Origin: Bradyrhizobium sp. U87765 SZCCT0048
GTDB taxonomy: Bacteria > Pseudomonadota > Alphaproteobacteria > Rhizobiales > Xanthobacteraceae
Reading direction: 5' to 3'
Length of the DNA: 64,000 bases
Assembly: GCF_018131225.1 (NCBI RefSeq)
Contig: NZ_JAFCMM010000005.1
Coordinates: forward strand, 434,001 to 498,000
The notes beneath the pieces were generated by a model. That model was given only the letters and a program-made list of their open reading frames with translations, ran no database searches and was not told where the DNA came from. Both the position numbers and the translations under genes were made by a program. Numbering within the stretch: position 1 is the stretch's first letter; every line of letters begins with the position of its first letter. Shown one piece after another: positions 43,073-51,516 of this stretch.

Positions 43073-43469
43073 TACGATGAACGGAGCGACCGTGGTCGAG
43101 CGCGGCGCGATGGGCCGCGTCGCCTATGCGCGCATCGCGCCACACGAGGATCTCGTGCAGGGCGTCGAGAAGCTGTGTCTTGCTGAGGGCTTTCAGAATG
43201 CCTTCGTGCGCGGCGCGCTCGGCAGCCTGGTCGACGCCTGCGTCGGCACGCGCGACGGCCAGTATCGCCACATCCGCGGCCCGGCGGTGGAGATCGTCAG
43301 CCTCGCCGGCGAAGTCCGCGCCAGCGCCGACGGCTCGCTGAAAGCCGCGCTGACCGGCGTCGTCGCCGATCCCGACGGCAACGTCCATGGCGGCCCGTTC
43401 GTCGCCGGCCTCAATCCCGTGTGCATGACCTTCGAGGTCACGCTCGAGGAATGGCTGCCGGCGAGCTGA
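43065..43469 (+). CDS. PPC/DUF296-domain protein, smaller partner
   Basis: A 134-residue PPC-domain protein: RVAYARIAPHEDLVQGVEKLCLAEGFQNAFVRGALGSLVDACVG, then VEIVSLAGEVRASADGSLKAALTGVVADPDGNVHGGPFVAGLNPVCMTFEVTLEEWL. The start ATG 43065 lies inside the previous gene with GGGAG/GAGG upstream. Two different PPC proteins encoded in overlapping genes suggest a heteromer, since PPC domains form trimers. The divergent Lrp gene is the likely regulator. Confidence 0.8.
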   Translation: MTDTMNGATVVERGAMGRVAYARIAPHEDLVQGVEKLCLAEGFQNAFVRGALGSLVDACVGTRDGQYRHIRGPAVEIVSLAGEVRASADGSLKAALTGVVADPDGNVHGGPFVAGLNPVCMTFEVTLEEWLPAS

Positions 43470-43481
43470 GGCTGTTTGTCG

Positions 43482-44324
43482 TCACGCCCGCCCGGCGATG
43501 AAGCGGTGGGCGTGGGACAGGAAGGCGATCGGGATCTGCAGCGTCAGGATGGCGTAGACCGCGAACAGGTCGTTCACGATGGTGCCGACGATGCCTTCAT
43601 TGAGCGCGTCGGGGAGGCCCTGCAGCAGCAGCGGCGCGGCCTGTCCCAGTGCCCACGGCACGAGGCAGGCGGTGAGGCCGGCGAACAGTCGCCAACTGCT
43701 GCCGCGGCCGAATCGCCAGGCGCTGGCGATCGAGTGCGGGCGCTGGTCCGTCGCCAGGCCCGGCAGTGCGAGGCTGAGCCGCGCGCCGGCGAGCAGCGCG
43801 AGGCCACAGATCACCAGCACGCTTGCATAGACGCTCGCAGTGCTGACGGGATCCCACGAGAACAGGGACGGCGCGATCTTGATCGCAATCATGAACACGA
43901 GCGTGACGGCGACGCCGGCCGGCACGCACACGATGAGCGTGATCAGCAGGCCGGTGAGGATGTAGCGCCACAGCCGGCCGGACGCGAAATTGCCGGCGCT
44001 GAACGGCAGCATCCTGTCCAGCATCAGCAGGCGGTGCCAGGCGACAGCGATACTGGCGCTGCCCAGCAGCGCCACAGCCAGGAACGCCATCATGATGCGC
44101 CAGAGCGCAGACGCCTGATCCGGCGATCGTGCGGTGGTGGCCAATTCCTGTACGTCAGGAAGCCCGAACCATTGCCACAGCGGCAGCACCGCGATCAGCA
44201 GCCACACCCAGGAGATGCGCAGGAGGTCGACGAAGCGCGTGACGAACGAGGTGTAGGCGAGGGCGATGGTCGCGCCCAGCGGCATCTTGGCGGGAGTGGC
44301 TTCGGAGGTGAGGGCGATGCTCAT
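43482..44324 (-). CDS. membrane protein of a three-gene paralogous set (copy 1)
   Basis: A 280-residue integral membrane protein with about six TM segments. It opens with MPLGATIALAYTSFVTRFVDLLRISWVWLLIAVL, the start shared by the two genes upstream. A shared VAWHRLLMLDRML segment lies between TM2 and TM3, GRLWRYI follows, and the C terminus ends IPIAFLSHAHRFIAGRA. The three genes lie head to tail with 30-50 bp gaps, so they form one operon from local duplication. No family was recognised. The shared basic segments suggest the N terminus is cytoplasmic. Confidence 0.8.
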   Translation of the reverse strand: MSIALTSEATPAKMPLGATIALAYTSFVTRFVDLLRISWVWLLIAVLPLWQWFGLPDVQELATTARSPDQASALWRIMMAFLAVALLGSASIAVAWHRLLMLDRMLPFSAGNFASGRLWRYILTGLLITLIVCVPAGVAVTLVFMIAIKIAPSLFSWDPVSTASVYASVLVICGLALLAGARLSLALPGLATDQRPHSIASAWRFGRGSSWRLFAGLTACLVPWALGQAAPLLLQGLPDALNEGIVGTIVNDLFAVYAILTLQIPIAFLSHAHRFIAGRA

Positions 44325-44372
44325 GTCGGATGCCGGTCGATGCGTGTGTCAGGAAAAAGGTGACGGACAGTC

Positions 44373-45203
44373 TCACGTCCGCCCACTGAAATGGCGGTAG
44401 GCATGGGACAGGAATCCGACCGCGATCGGCAGGATGAGGAGGCCATAGACGGCGGACACGCCGTTGACGAGGGCGAACCAGACGGGATCGACGCCGTCGC
44501 CCCATGCGATGCTCAGGCTGGCCTTGCGAATGAACAGCAGCAAGGCCAGTTGCGCCAGCGCGGCGGCCGGGACGGTGCAGGCGAGGCCTCCCCAGAACAG
44601 CCGCCAGCTGTTGCCCTGTGTCGCGTTCCACGCAGCCTTGAGTGTCAGGCCGGTGTCGTCCACGGCCCGGGCCGGCAGCACCAGGCTGAGCCGCATGCCG
44701 ACGAGCAGCGCCAGCAGGTAGACCGCCACGGTGACCACGAACAGCAGCGCCGGTGAAATCAGAAAGAACGGCACGATGACGAACAGCGACGGAATACCAA
44801 GCAACAGCACGATCAGCAGGGCATTACCGCAATAGCGCCAGAGGTTGCCGCTGGCGATGTTGGTGCCGCTCGCGCCGGGCGTTTCGTGCAGGATCAGGAG
44901 ACGATGCCAGGCGACCGCGATGCTGAGGACGCCGAGAAGGGCTGTGATCGTCGCGAAGAAATCGGTCGCGAGCACTCCGACCGATTGGGGCGTGTCGTCG
45001 TCGGCGAGGGCAATGGCGGCGGTGACCGATGTCGCCTTCAGCCAGCCCGATGCGGCGCTGAGGAGGCCGGCGGCGACCAGCCAGACCCAGGAGATGCGCA
45101 GGATGTCGCCGAAGCGGTTGAAGAACGTCGCATAGGCGAGGTGGATTGTCTGGCGAAGCGGCAGCCTGGAGGGCGCGGCTTCGGACGCCGAGGAACTGGT
45201 CAT
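44373..45203 (-). CDS. membrane protein of a three-gene paralogous set (copy 2)
   Basis: A 276-residue paralogue. Shared landmarks are LPLRQTIHLAYATFFNRFGDILRISWVWLVAAGLL, SIAVAWHRLLILHETPGASGTNIASGNLWRYCGNALLIVLLLGIPS, RLSLVLPARAVDDTGLTLKAAWNATQGNSWRLFWGGLACTVPAA and VGFLSHAYRHFSGRT. It resembles copy 3 more closely than copy 1 (for example SWRLFWG and AYRHF(S/T)GR). About six TM segments. The order in the operon is copy 3, copy 2, copy 1. Function unknown. Confidence 0.8.
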   Translation of the reverse strand: MTSSSASEAAPSRLPLRQTIHLAYATFFNRFGDILRISWVWLVAAGLLSAASGWLKATSVTAAIALADDDTPQSVGVLATDFFATITALLGVLSIAVAWHRLLILHETPGASGTNIASGNLWRYCGNALLIVLLLGIPSLFVIVPFFLISPALLFVVTVAVYLLALLVGMRLSLVLPARAVDDTGLTLKAAWNATQGNSWRLFWGGLACTVPAAALAQLALLLFIRKASLSIAWGDGVDPVWFALVNGVSAVYGLLILPIAVGFLSHAYRHFSGRT

Positions 45204-45237
45204 GTCGAACCCGTAGTGGGACTTGATGGCTGGCGTG

Positions 45238-46062
45238 TTACGCCCGGCCGGTGAAATGGCGGTAGGCGTGGGACAGGAAGCCGATCGCGATCGGCAGCGT
45301 CAGCAGGTAGTAGGCGGTGAACACCACGCTGAGCACGGTTGCCTTGATGGCGAAGGAGCCGTCGAGCAGGGATTGCTGGTCCGGCACGCCGACAAGAAGC
45401 ATGACCGCGAGCTGCGCCAGCACGGCGGTCGGTATGGTGCAGGCGATATAACCCCAGAACAGCCGCCAGCTGTTGCCGCGCGTGATGTCCCAGGCGGCTG
45501 AAAGCGTCATGGTACGGTCGTCGACTGCCTGCGCCGGCAGCATGATACTCAGCCGTCCTCCGACGAGCAGCGCGGCGATGTAGACACCGATCACGACGAT
45601 CGCGAGCCAGCCCCAGAACAGCAGGAACACCGGTGCGATCGCGACCAGGGTCGGAACGAGAATCACGAGCGTGATCAGCAGCGCTGTGCCGAGGTAACGC
45701 CACACCCGGCCCGTCGTGATGTTGCTGCCGCTGGGCGGCGGTGCCTCGTGCAGGATGAGCAGGCGGTGCCAGGCGACCGCAATGCTGACGCCCGCCAGCA
45801 GGAAGGCAATGAAAAAGGCGCCATCGACCAGCCAGGATGTGATCGGCGTTCGCGGCACCATTTGATAGCGCAAGGTATCGACCGTCTGGTTCAGCTTGAG
45901 CCAGTTGGACATCGCGCCAAGCAGGGCGCAGGCCACGAGCCAGGCCGAGGAGATGCGCAGCACATCGCGGAAGCCATCGAAGAAGGTGGCGTAAGCGAGG
46001 CGGATGGTGGCGCGCAATGGCAGCTTCGGCAGGCGCGGCGCGGCGGTGGTCGCGAGGGTCAT
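45238..46062 (-). CDS. membrane protein of a three-gene paralogous set (copy 3, first gene)
   Basis: A 274-residue paralogue and the promoter-proximal gene. ATG 46062 has AAGGA seven bases upstream; the open extension to 46197 is Pro/Arg-rich and rejected. Landmarks are LPLRATIRLAYATFFDGFRDVLRISSAWLVACALL, VSIAVAWHRLLILHEAPPPSGSNITTGRVWRYLGTALLI, RLSIMLPAQAVDDRTMTLSAAWDITRGNSWRLFWGYIACTIPTAVLAQLAVMLL and GFLSHAYRHFTGRA. The conserved polar motifs between TM segments (AWHRLLILHE and AW-x5-GNSWRLF) are probably functional. No family was assigned. Confidence 0.8.
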   Translation of the reverse strand: MTLATTAAPRLPKLPLRATIRLAYATFFDGFRDVLRISSAWLVACALLGAMSNWLKLNQTVDTLRYQMVPRTPITSWLVDGAFFIAFLLAGVSIAVAWHRLLILHEAPPPSGSNITTGRVWRYLGTALLITLVILVPTLVAIAPVFLLFWGWLAIVVIGVYIAALLVGGRLSIMLPAQAVDDRTMTLSAAWDITRGNSWRLFWGYIACTIPTAVLAQLAVMLLVGVPDQQSLLDGSFAIKATVLSVVFTAYYLLTLPIAIGFLSHAYRHFTGRA

Positions 46063-46494
46063 GGCAATCCTTTTGAGGCGGGGCGACTCACATCGGCGTG
46101 GCAGGGGGCCGGCGCGGGGTGATGGCGCGGGGGCAGGCGAAGTTGGAGCGCGCTCACGGCGCGAGCCTCCGACAAAGGTCTGTTGAAAAAAACACACGAC
46201 GACAAAAGCAGCAGGTCACGCCGCAATCATATCGCGGATTCGCCTGCCGTCCATTTCATGAGCAACTGAGCGCACTCACCGCCCGCGATGCGCGCCACAA
46301 GGGTACTTCGGCACCGGTGGCGCTGGCGCCCGCGCAACCGCGCCATGCGTTTCCGGCCTCTCGCAGGTGAGTCCCCACACACTTATGTGATGCCGGCCGC
46401 CGTTGACTTGCCGCAGTGCCGCCTCGTATGTGAACGCATGTTTGCCAACACGCGTTTGCAGAAAGCGGAACGCCCTGAACCGCAAGGAGCGGGC
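46063..46494. other. 432-bp divergent intergenic region
   Basis: It lies between the first paralogous membrane protein gene and the 90-residue protein gene. Contains an A-rich stretch near 46184 and no recognised repeat element. Open frames of up to 90 codons show no motif. Confidence 0.4.
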
Positions 46495-46767
46495 ATGCGA
46501 CTGGACGACACCGCGGCGAGGCGGCTGGATTTTGACGACATCATGCTGCCTGAGCCGCAGGCCGCGACCATGCCGCTGGCGCTCGCCATCGGCGACCGGG
46601 TGCGCATGAGCGCGCTCGGGCAGGGCCGCCATCCGCGGTATGGCGACGTCGAGGGCGTCCTCATCCGCAAGGCCGCCGCCAGCGCCTGGCGCGTCAAGTT
46701 CGACGGACGAAACGCGCTGCAGACCATCCACCGCGATTATCTGGAAAAGGTGCCGGCCGACGAGTGA
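46495..46767 (+). CDS. small conserved hypothetical protein, KOW-like
   Basis: A 90-residue protein. ATG 46495 has AAGGAG about six bases upstream; an open frame to 46288 is rejected for lack of coding character. The segment LALAIGDRVRMSALGQGRHPRYGDVEGVLIRKAAASAWRVKFDGRNALQTIHRDYLEKV resembles a small SH3/KOW-like barrel (GDRVRM-SxLG---GxVxGxx--) seen in short rhizobial proteins. Function unknown. It stands alone, followed by repeat DNA. Confidence 0.7.
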   Translation: MRLDDTAARRLDFDDIMLPEPQAATMPLALAIGDRVRMSALGQGRHPRYGDVEGVLIRKAAASAWRVKFDGRNALQTIHRDYLEKVPADE

Positions 46768-46880
46768 GACTGGGCGACGGGCCGTCGCCCTTCGAGGGCC
46801 GCTGCGCGGCTGCCTCAGGGTGACGGATCACAGCATGAACCATGCAAGATCGTGCGACACACTCTCTCCGTCATCCTGAG

Positions 46881-47060
46881 AGTCTGACCGAAAAAGCAAT
46901 CACCGATCCAAATTTTTGTCGTCGCCGGGCTTGTCCCGGCGACCTCGATCAGGAAGGCACTGCGTCCCTAAGCGAGGTGGCCGGGACAAGCCCGGCCACG
47001 ACAGAGAAATACGGAAAACGCCGTCACTTCACGGTCCCCTGACGCATTTTCGGTCAGACT
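46881..47060. mobile_element. MITE-like element with terminal inverted repeats and target duplication
   Basis: AGTCTGACCGAAAAAGC at the left end and GCATTTTCGGTCAGACT at the right end are 17-bp terminal inverted repeats with one mismatch. The element is 180 bp and is flanked on both sides by CTGAG (46876-46880 and 47061-47065). Removing it and one CTGAG restores the family D repeat sequence GTCATCCTGAGGTGCG, seen uninterrupted elsewhere in the window, which shows an insertion event. Its interior carries a family E hairpin (GTCGCCGGGCTTGTCCCGGC). It has no coding capacity, so it would need a transposase in trans. Confidence 0.8.
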
Positions 47061-47150
47061 CTGAGGTGCGTGCTCTTGGGCGCCTCGAAGGATGCACGGC
47101 CCCGGCGCTTGATGCCTGCGCGTCGCCCGCACGGGCCCGTCGCACGTGCC

Positions 47151-47831
47151 TCAGCGCCGTCCGCGCGGTGTCGGTCGAGCGGGTCGCTTGCGGGCTGCGG
47201 GCTTGGTCGGCGCGGTCTTGCGCGGCGGCGCGCGCTCGCCCGCCTCGACGCCGTCAGTCAGATAGGCCTGCAGCGTCGCGCCGACACGCTCGATCAGCGT
47301 GGAATGGGACAGCGCCGCCACCTGCGGCAGCACCAGCACGTAGCGTGTCATGGCAAGGCCGAGCATCTGCGTGCACATCAGCGCTGCGCGCTCGTCGGCG
47401 AGTGCCGGTCCGGTGATCGGCACGATCACCGGCAGCACCTGGGCGCGGAAGATTTCCTCCATCAGCTCGCGGCCGTCCTGGTGGGTGAGGCAGGCGCGCA
47501 GCAGTGCCGGCAGGTCGCCGTCGTCGGCTTCCCAGCGCTGGAGGAAGTGGCGCATCAGGGTGCGGCCGATCTCCGCGTGCGGCACCTGCGTCAGGTCCGG
47601 CATCGCGAGGTCGTAGGTCGCGGCGGCGGCGAACAGGCCTTCCTTGCTGCCGTAGTAGCGCATCACCATCGAGAAATGGATGCCGGCCGCGGCGGCGACG
47701 CTGCGGATGGTGGTGCGCTCGAAGCCCTCCTCGCCGAACAGCCGGCGCGCCGCCGCGAGGATGCGGTCGCGGGTCGGCTGGGAACGCAGCGGCTTGGCGG
47801 ACGAGGCGGTCATGGCAGGAGTGTCGCTCAT
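47151..47831 (-). CDS. TetR-family transcriptional regulator
   Basis: A 226-residue regulator. The N-terminal HTH is TRDRILAAARRLFGEEGFERTTIRSVAAAAGIHFSMVMRYYGSKEGLFAAA. The C-terminal ligand domain fits the TetR_C fold with LPALLRACLTHQDGRELMEEIFRAQVLPVI. The tail from residue 195 is very basic (PRKTAPTKPAARKRPARPTPRGRR), unusual for TetR and possibly an extra DNA contact. The start ATG 47831 or 47813 is uncertain as neither has a good site. No divergent target gene is close; the next plus-strand gene starts 370 bp away. Confidence 0.85.
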   Translation of the reverse strand: MSDTPAMTASSAKPLRSQPTRDRILAAARRLFGEEGFERTTIRSVAAAAGIHFSMVMRYYGSKEGLFAAAATYDLAMPDLTQVPHAEIGRTLMRHFLQRWEADDGDLPALLRACLTHQDGRELMEEIFRAQVLPVIVPITGPALADERAALMCTQMLGLAMTRYVLVLPQVAALSHSTLIERVGATLQAYLTDGVEAGERAPPRKTAPTKPAARKRPARPTPRGRR

Positions 47832-48200
47832 TCCCGTCGCAGGGTGCAAGCGGCGGATCGGGTCAAACGTGCGGCGATGCGCAGGTTTGGTTGACCTGAC
47901 CTGTGTGCGATTTGTGCTGAGTGTTTCCTCACCTTCGGCCGCCACGCCTGGCGCGGCTTCGCCATGCACCGCGCGAACGATGGCGCGGCGATGCGCTGCA
48001 TGCGGAGCGTTTCCTCGCCGCGACAGCGACGGCGGCGCATGCGGCGTGCACGACATCCGGTCCGTCACGCTGAGGCGGTCCCGCGCAGCGGGACCCTCGC
48101 AGGATAACGGTCCGCGCGATACGACGGTGATGGCGCGGAGCGCGTGGCATGAGGCCGAACATGACGATAGGCTCTGGAGTGTTTCCGCGGGAGTGCAACG
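47832..48200. other. 369-bp intergenic region with a short family D repeat
   Basis: A family D fragment at about 48064-48106 (CACGCTGAGGCGGTCCCGCG followed by CAGCGGGACC) forms a hairpin. No gene was recognised; long frames here are extensions of the TetR frame without coding character. Confidence 0.45.
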
Positions 48201-48572
48201 ATGACGCCTGATGCCGGTCCGACGATCTTTCTCAATGTCGATCTCGACCTGCGCTGTGCTGCAGGCCTCGACGACCTGCTGGCGGCGTTCGCGGCGGACA
48301 CCATCGTTCTGAATCGCGCCGACGACTTCGCTTCGCTCGAAGCCGTCACGGATTCATCGACACTGGATGCCGCGGTGACGCGGCTGCTCGATGTCATCGC
48401 AGCGCTGCCGCCGGCGGCGCAGGCGCTGTGGCGCGCCTGCGAAACGCGGACCTTCAACATTGGCCTGCGCGCCGGCGTGTCGCCGGGCGGCATGATCTTC
48501 GATCTGCCGGCCGGCACGGTGCAGCGCCTCGCCGCTGCCGGAGCAGGCATCGCGATCACGGTCTATGCGTGA
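48201..48572 (+). CDS. conserved hypothetical protein
   Basis: A 123-residue acidic protein with GGGAG eight bases before the ATG. The sequence runs TIFLNVDLDLRCAAGLDDLLAAFAADTIVLNRADDFASLEA and then AALPPAAQALWRACETRTFNIGLRAGVSPGGMIFDLPAGTVQRLAAAGAGIAITVYA. The mix of short strands and helices suggests a compact alpha/beta fold like short proteins of unknown function in Bradyrhizobium. No signal peptide or TM segment. Function unknown. Confidence 0.65.
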   Translation: MTPDAGPTIFLNVDLDLRCAAGLDDLLAAFAADTIVLNRADDFASLEAVTDSSTLDAAVTRLLDVIAALPPAAQALWRACETRTFNIGLRAGVSPGGMIFDLPAGTVQRLAAAGAGIAITVYA

Positions 48573-48815
48573 AGATTGCGCATCCCCGCGCGGTGGTGAC
48601 GGACAGTGGGGCCACCGCGGCTGTCGCCGATGCCCGCCGCTTCATCGCCCGATGGTTGCGCTGCTCGCCTGGCACCTTGCTCCCGAATAATCCCGGCTCC
48701 TCTCTTTCTCTCCCGTTGCTGGGCAGACTTGCCGCCGTCTGCGCGGTCAGTGAATCCGGTTTCCGTCCTGGCGAGGGATCCCGGACGCCGAGCGGACGTG
48801 CTGCGCTGCGCCATA

Positions 48816-48930
48816 AATATGCATAAGCATATTATTTAATAGGCAATCTGCTGATGTGCGCTGCAGAAGCGAAAATTTTAGGTTTAAAGGATTGACAGGC
48901 ATTCACCGAGAAATATGATTTTGCATATAT
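48816..48930 (+). promoter_or_regulatory. iorA promoter with two MarR-operator-like palindromes
   Basis: A sigma-70-type promoter is visible: TTGACA at 48892-48897 and TATGAT at 48914-48919 with 16 bp between. An 18-bp palindrome AATATGC ATAA GCATATT lies upstream (48816-48833). A related site, AATATGATTTTGCATATA (about 48912-48929), overlaps the -10 box. Both have the size and AT-rich form of MarR operators, and a MarR gene lies 6 kb downstream in the same cluster. The region is AT-rich compared with the genome. Confidence 0.65.
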
Positions 48931-48964
48931 CTCCCGGACAAGGGAGCAGAGACAGGGACGGGGA

Positions 48965-51118
48965 ATGGCGGAGCGGTCGTTTGCACGCGAGGTCGAGGAG
49001 CTCAAGCTCGGCGCCGGCGAGGTGTTCCGCGGCGAGGGCATCCTCGCGCTCACCAAGGGTCTGCTGCAGGCCGGCGTCGCCTATGTCGGCGGCTACCAGG
49101 GCTCGCCGATTTCCCATCTGATGGACGTGCTCGCCGACGCCAAGGACGTCATGGCGGAGCTCGGCGTCCATTTCGAAACGTCCGCGTCGGAGGCGGCGGC
49201 CGCCGCGATGCTGTCGGCCTCGGTGATGTATCCGGTGCGCGGCGCGGTGACCTGGAAGTCCACCGCCGGCACCAATGTCGCGGCGGACGCGCTCTCCAAC
49301 CTGTCGTCGGGCGGCGTCACCGGCGGCGCGCTGATCATCCTCGGCGAGGATTTTGGCGAGGGCTCCTCGATCATGCAGGAGCGCTCGCACGCCTTCGCGA
49401 TGAAATCGCAGATCTGGCTGCTCGATCCCCGGCCGAACCTGCCGGCGATCGTACAGGCGGTGGCGGACGGTTTTGAGCTGTCGGAGGCCTCCAATACGCC
49501 GGTGATGCTGCAGGTGCGCATCCGCGCCTGCCATGTCCACGGCCAGTTCGTCGCCAAAGACAACCAGCGGCCGCGTCATACCCTGCGCGAGGCGCTGGAG
49601 AACCCGGTGCGCGACGTCAACCGCATCGTGCTGCCGCCGGCGAACTTCATGCACGAGAAGGACAAGCTGGAGCGGCGCTGGCCGGCGGCGGTGGAGTTCA
49701 TCAGGGCGCGCAAGCTCAACGAGACCTTTGGCCCCACCGAGGGCGACGTCGGCATCGTCATGCTCGGCGGCCTCTACAACTCGGTGATGCGGACGCTGCA
49801 GCAGCTCGGCCTCGCCGATGTCTACGGCGTCTCGGCCATTCCGCTCTATGTCATGAACGTCGCCTATCCGCTGATCGACGACGAGCTCGTCACGTTCTGC
49901 AGCGGCAAGCGCGCGGTGCTGATGGTCGAGGAAGGCGCGCCGGAGTACATCGAGCAGGCGCTCAACACCCTGCTGCGCCGGCGCGATATTCAGACAGCGG
50001 TCGCCGGCAAGGACGTGCTGCCGCTCGGCGGCGAGTACACCGCGCCGGTGCTGCTCGACGGCGTCAGCCAGTTCCTGAAGCGATACGCGCCAACATTGCT
50101 CGGCAACCAGCCGCCGGTGCCTGACCCGCGCGCGGTGCTGAGCGATCCCAAGGTCAAGGCGCTCGCCGAAGTGGTGCCGCCGCGCCCCGCCGGCTTCTGC
50201 ACCGGCTGTCCGGAGCGGCCGATCTTCGCGGCGATGAAGCTGGTGGAGAAGGAGCTCGGGCCCCACCACGTCTCCGCCGACATCGGCTGTCACCTGTTCT
50301 CGATCCTGCCGCCGTTCAACATCGGCGGCACCACCATGGGCTATGGCCTCGGGCCGGCGTCCGCGTCCGCCTTCAATGTCGAGGCCGGCAAGCGCGCCAT
50401 CTCGGTGATGGGCGACGGCGGCTTCTGGCACAACGGCCTCACCACCTCGGTCGGCAACGCGGTGTTCAACAAGCAGGACGGCGTCATCCTTGTCGTCGAC
50501 AACTTCTATTCGGCGGCGACCGGCGGCCAGGACGTCATGTCGTCGCGCGCGTTCAACCCGCGCCGCAAGACCAACAACTCCATCGTCAATGCGGTGCGCG
50601 GCATCGGCGCCACCTGGGTGCGCCAGATCGACCGCACCTATGACGTCGCGCGCATGCGCGACACCCTGCGCGAGGCGCTGACCACGAAGGACAAGGGGCC
50701 GAAGATCATCGTCGCCTCGTCCGAATGCATGCTCAACAAGCAGCGCCGGGTGAAGCCGCTGTTCGCCAAGGCGGTCAAGGACGGCCAGCGAATCGTCAAG
50801 GAACGCTTCGGCGTCGATGAGGACGTCTGCACCGGCGATCATGCCTGCATCCGCCTGTCGGGCTGCCCGTCGCTGTCGGTCAAGCACACGGACGATCCGC
50901 TCAAGGACGATCCGGTGGCGGCGATCGACAATTCCTGCGTCGGCTGCGGCAACTGCGGCGAGGTGTCGGAGGCCGCGGTGCTGTGCCCGTCGTTCTACCG
51001 CGCCGACATCATCCACAATCCGACGCGGTGGGACCGCCTGCTGCAGCGCGTGCGCGGCGCGGTGATCGGCGCCCTGCAGCGCCGCCGCGCGGCGCGCCGC
51101 ATCGCGTTTGCGGAGTAG
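48965..51118 (+). CDS. iorA: indolepyruvate ferredoxin oxidoreductase, alpha subunit
   Basis: A 717-residue thiamine diphosphate and Fe-S enzyme subunit. The N-terminal pyruvate-oxidoreductase-like domain starts GEGILALTKGLLQAGVAYVGGYQGSPISHLMDVLADA. CTGCPERPIF is a family motif near residue 417. The ThDP motif is GDG at 483-485 through VVDNFYSAATGGQD. The C-terminal ferredoxin-like domain begins with CTGDHACIRLSGCP (Cys622 on) and CVGCGNCGEVSEAAVLCP, ligands for two [4Fe-4S] clusters. Reaction: arylpyruvate plus CoA plus oxidised ferredoxin to arylacetyl-CoA, CO2 and reduced ferredoxin. The partner iorB follows after an unusual 440-bp repeat-filled gap. Confidence 0.93.
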   Translation: MAERSFAREVEELKLGAGEVFRGEGILALTKGLLQAGVAYVGGYQGSPISHLMDVLADAKDVMAELGVHFETSASEAAAAAMLSASVMYPVRGAVTWKSTAGTNVAADALSNLSSGGVTGGALIILGEDFGEGSSIMQERSHAFAMKSQIWLLDPRPNLPAIVQAVADGFELSEASNTPVMLQVRIRACHVHGQFVAKDNQRPRHTLREALENPVRDVNRIVLPPANFMHEKDKLERRWPAAVEFIRARKLNETFGPTEGDVGIVMLGGLYNSVMRTLQQLGLADVYGVSAIPLYVMNVAYPLIDDELVTFCSGKRAVLMVEEGAPEYIEQALNTLLRRRDIQTAVAGKDVLPLGGEYTAPVLLDGVSQFLKRYAPTLLGNQPPVPDPRAVLSDPKVKALAEVVPPRPAGFCTGCPERPIFAAMKLVEKELGPHHVSADIGCHLFSILPPFNIGGTTMGYGLGPASASAFNVEAGKRAISVMGDGGFWHNGLTTSVGNAVFNKQDGVILVVDNFYSAATGGQDVMSSRAFNPRRKTNNSIVNAVRGIGATWVRQIDRTYDVARMRDTLREALTTKDKGPKIIVASSECMLNKQRRVKPLFAKAVKDGQRIVKERFGVDEDVCTGDHACIRLSGCPSLSVKHTDDPLKDDPVAAIDNSCVGCGNCGEVSEAAVLCPSFYRADIIHNPTRWDRLLQRVRGAVIGALQRRRAARRIAFAE

Positions 51119-51161
51119 ACCATGATGATCTCGCGTTCGATCTGCGTCATCGGTCTCCCGG

Positions 51162-51370
51162 AGAGCCTGACTGAACATGCAGTCCGCATTTTCAATGCCT
51201 TTGTTGGAGCGCGCGGCAAATCAGTTCTCTCCGTCATGCCCGGCCTTGTGCCGGGCATCCACGTCTTCACGGCCTGGCAATGCAGCAAGACGTGGATGGC
51301 CGGGACAAGCCCGGCCATGACGCGTTCGACAATGAACGCCCTGTTTCGTGGGCTTCTTTGTGAATCAAGC
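51162..51370. mobile_element. decayed MITE-like element between iorA and iorB
   Basis: The left end AGCCTGACTGAACA and right end TTTGTGAATCAAGCT are imperfect inverted repeats, similar to the 46.9-kb element (AGTCTGACCGAAAA). Flanks are CGGAG and CTGAG, four of five bases matching, with the right flank again running into a family D repeat (CTGAGGTGGCC). The interior holds a family B hairpin pair (CATGCCCGGCCTTGTGCCGG ... GGATGGCCGGGACAAGCCCG). This suggests an older insertion of the same element family. Confidence 0.5.
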
Positions 51371-51516
51371 TCTGAGGTGGCCGCGCTCCTGCGCGGCCCT
51401 CGAAGGGTGGCGGCCCGAGCCGTGGCTCAGGGGCCGTTCATCCTTCGAGGCTCGCTGGGGCCGTCCTTGGATCGTGCTTCGTGCCCAGCCGTCCGCTCGC
51501 ACCTCAGGATGACGGA
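51366..51516. repeat. intergenic repeat, family D
   Basis: CTGAGGTGGCCGCGCTCCTG, CGCGGCCCTCGAAGG, TCATCCTTCGAGGCTCGC and CGCACCTCAGGATGACGG make the usual paired hairpin arrangement of this family. It lies directly before iorB. Confidence 0.7.
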
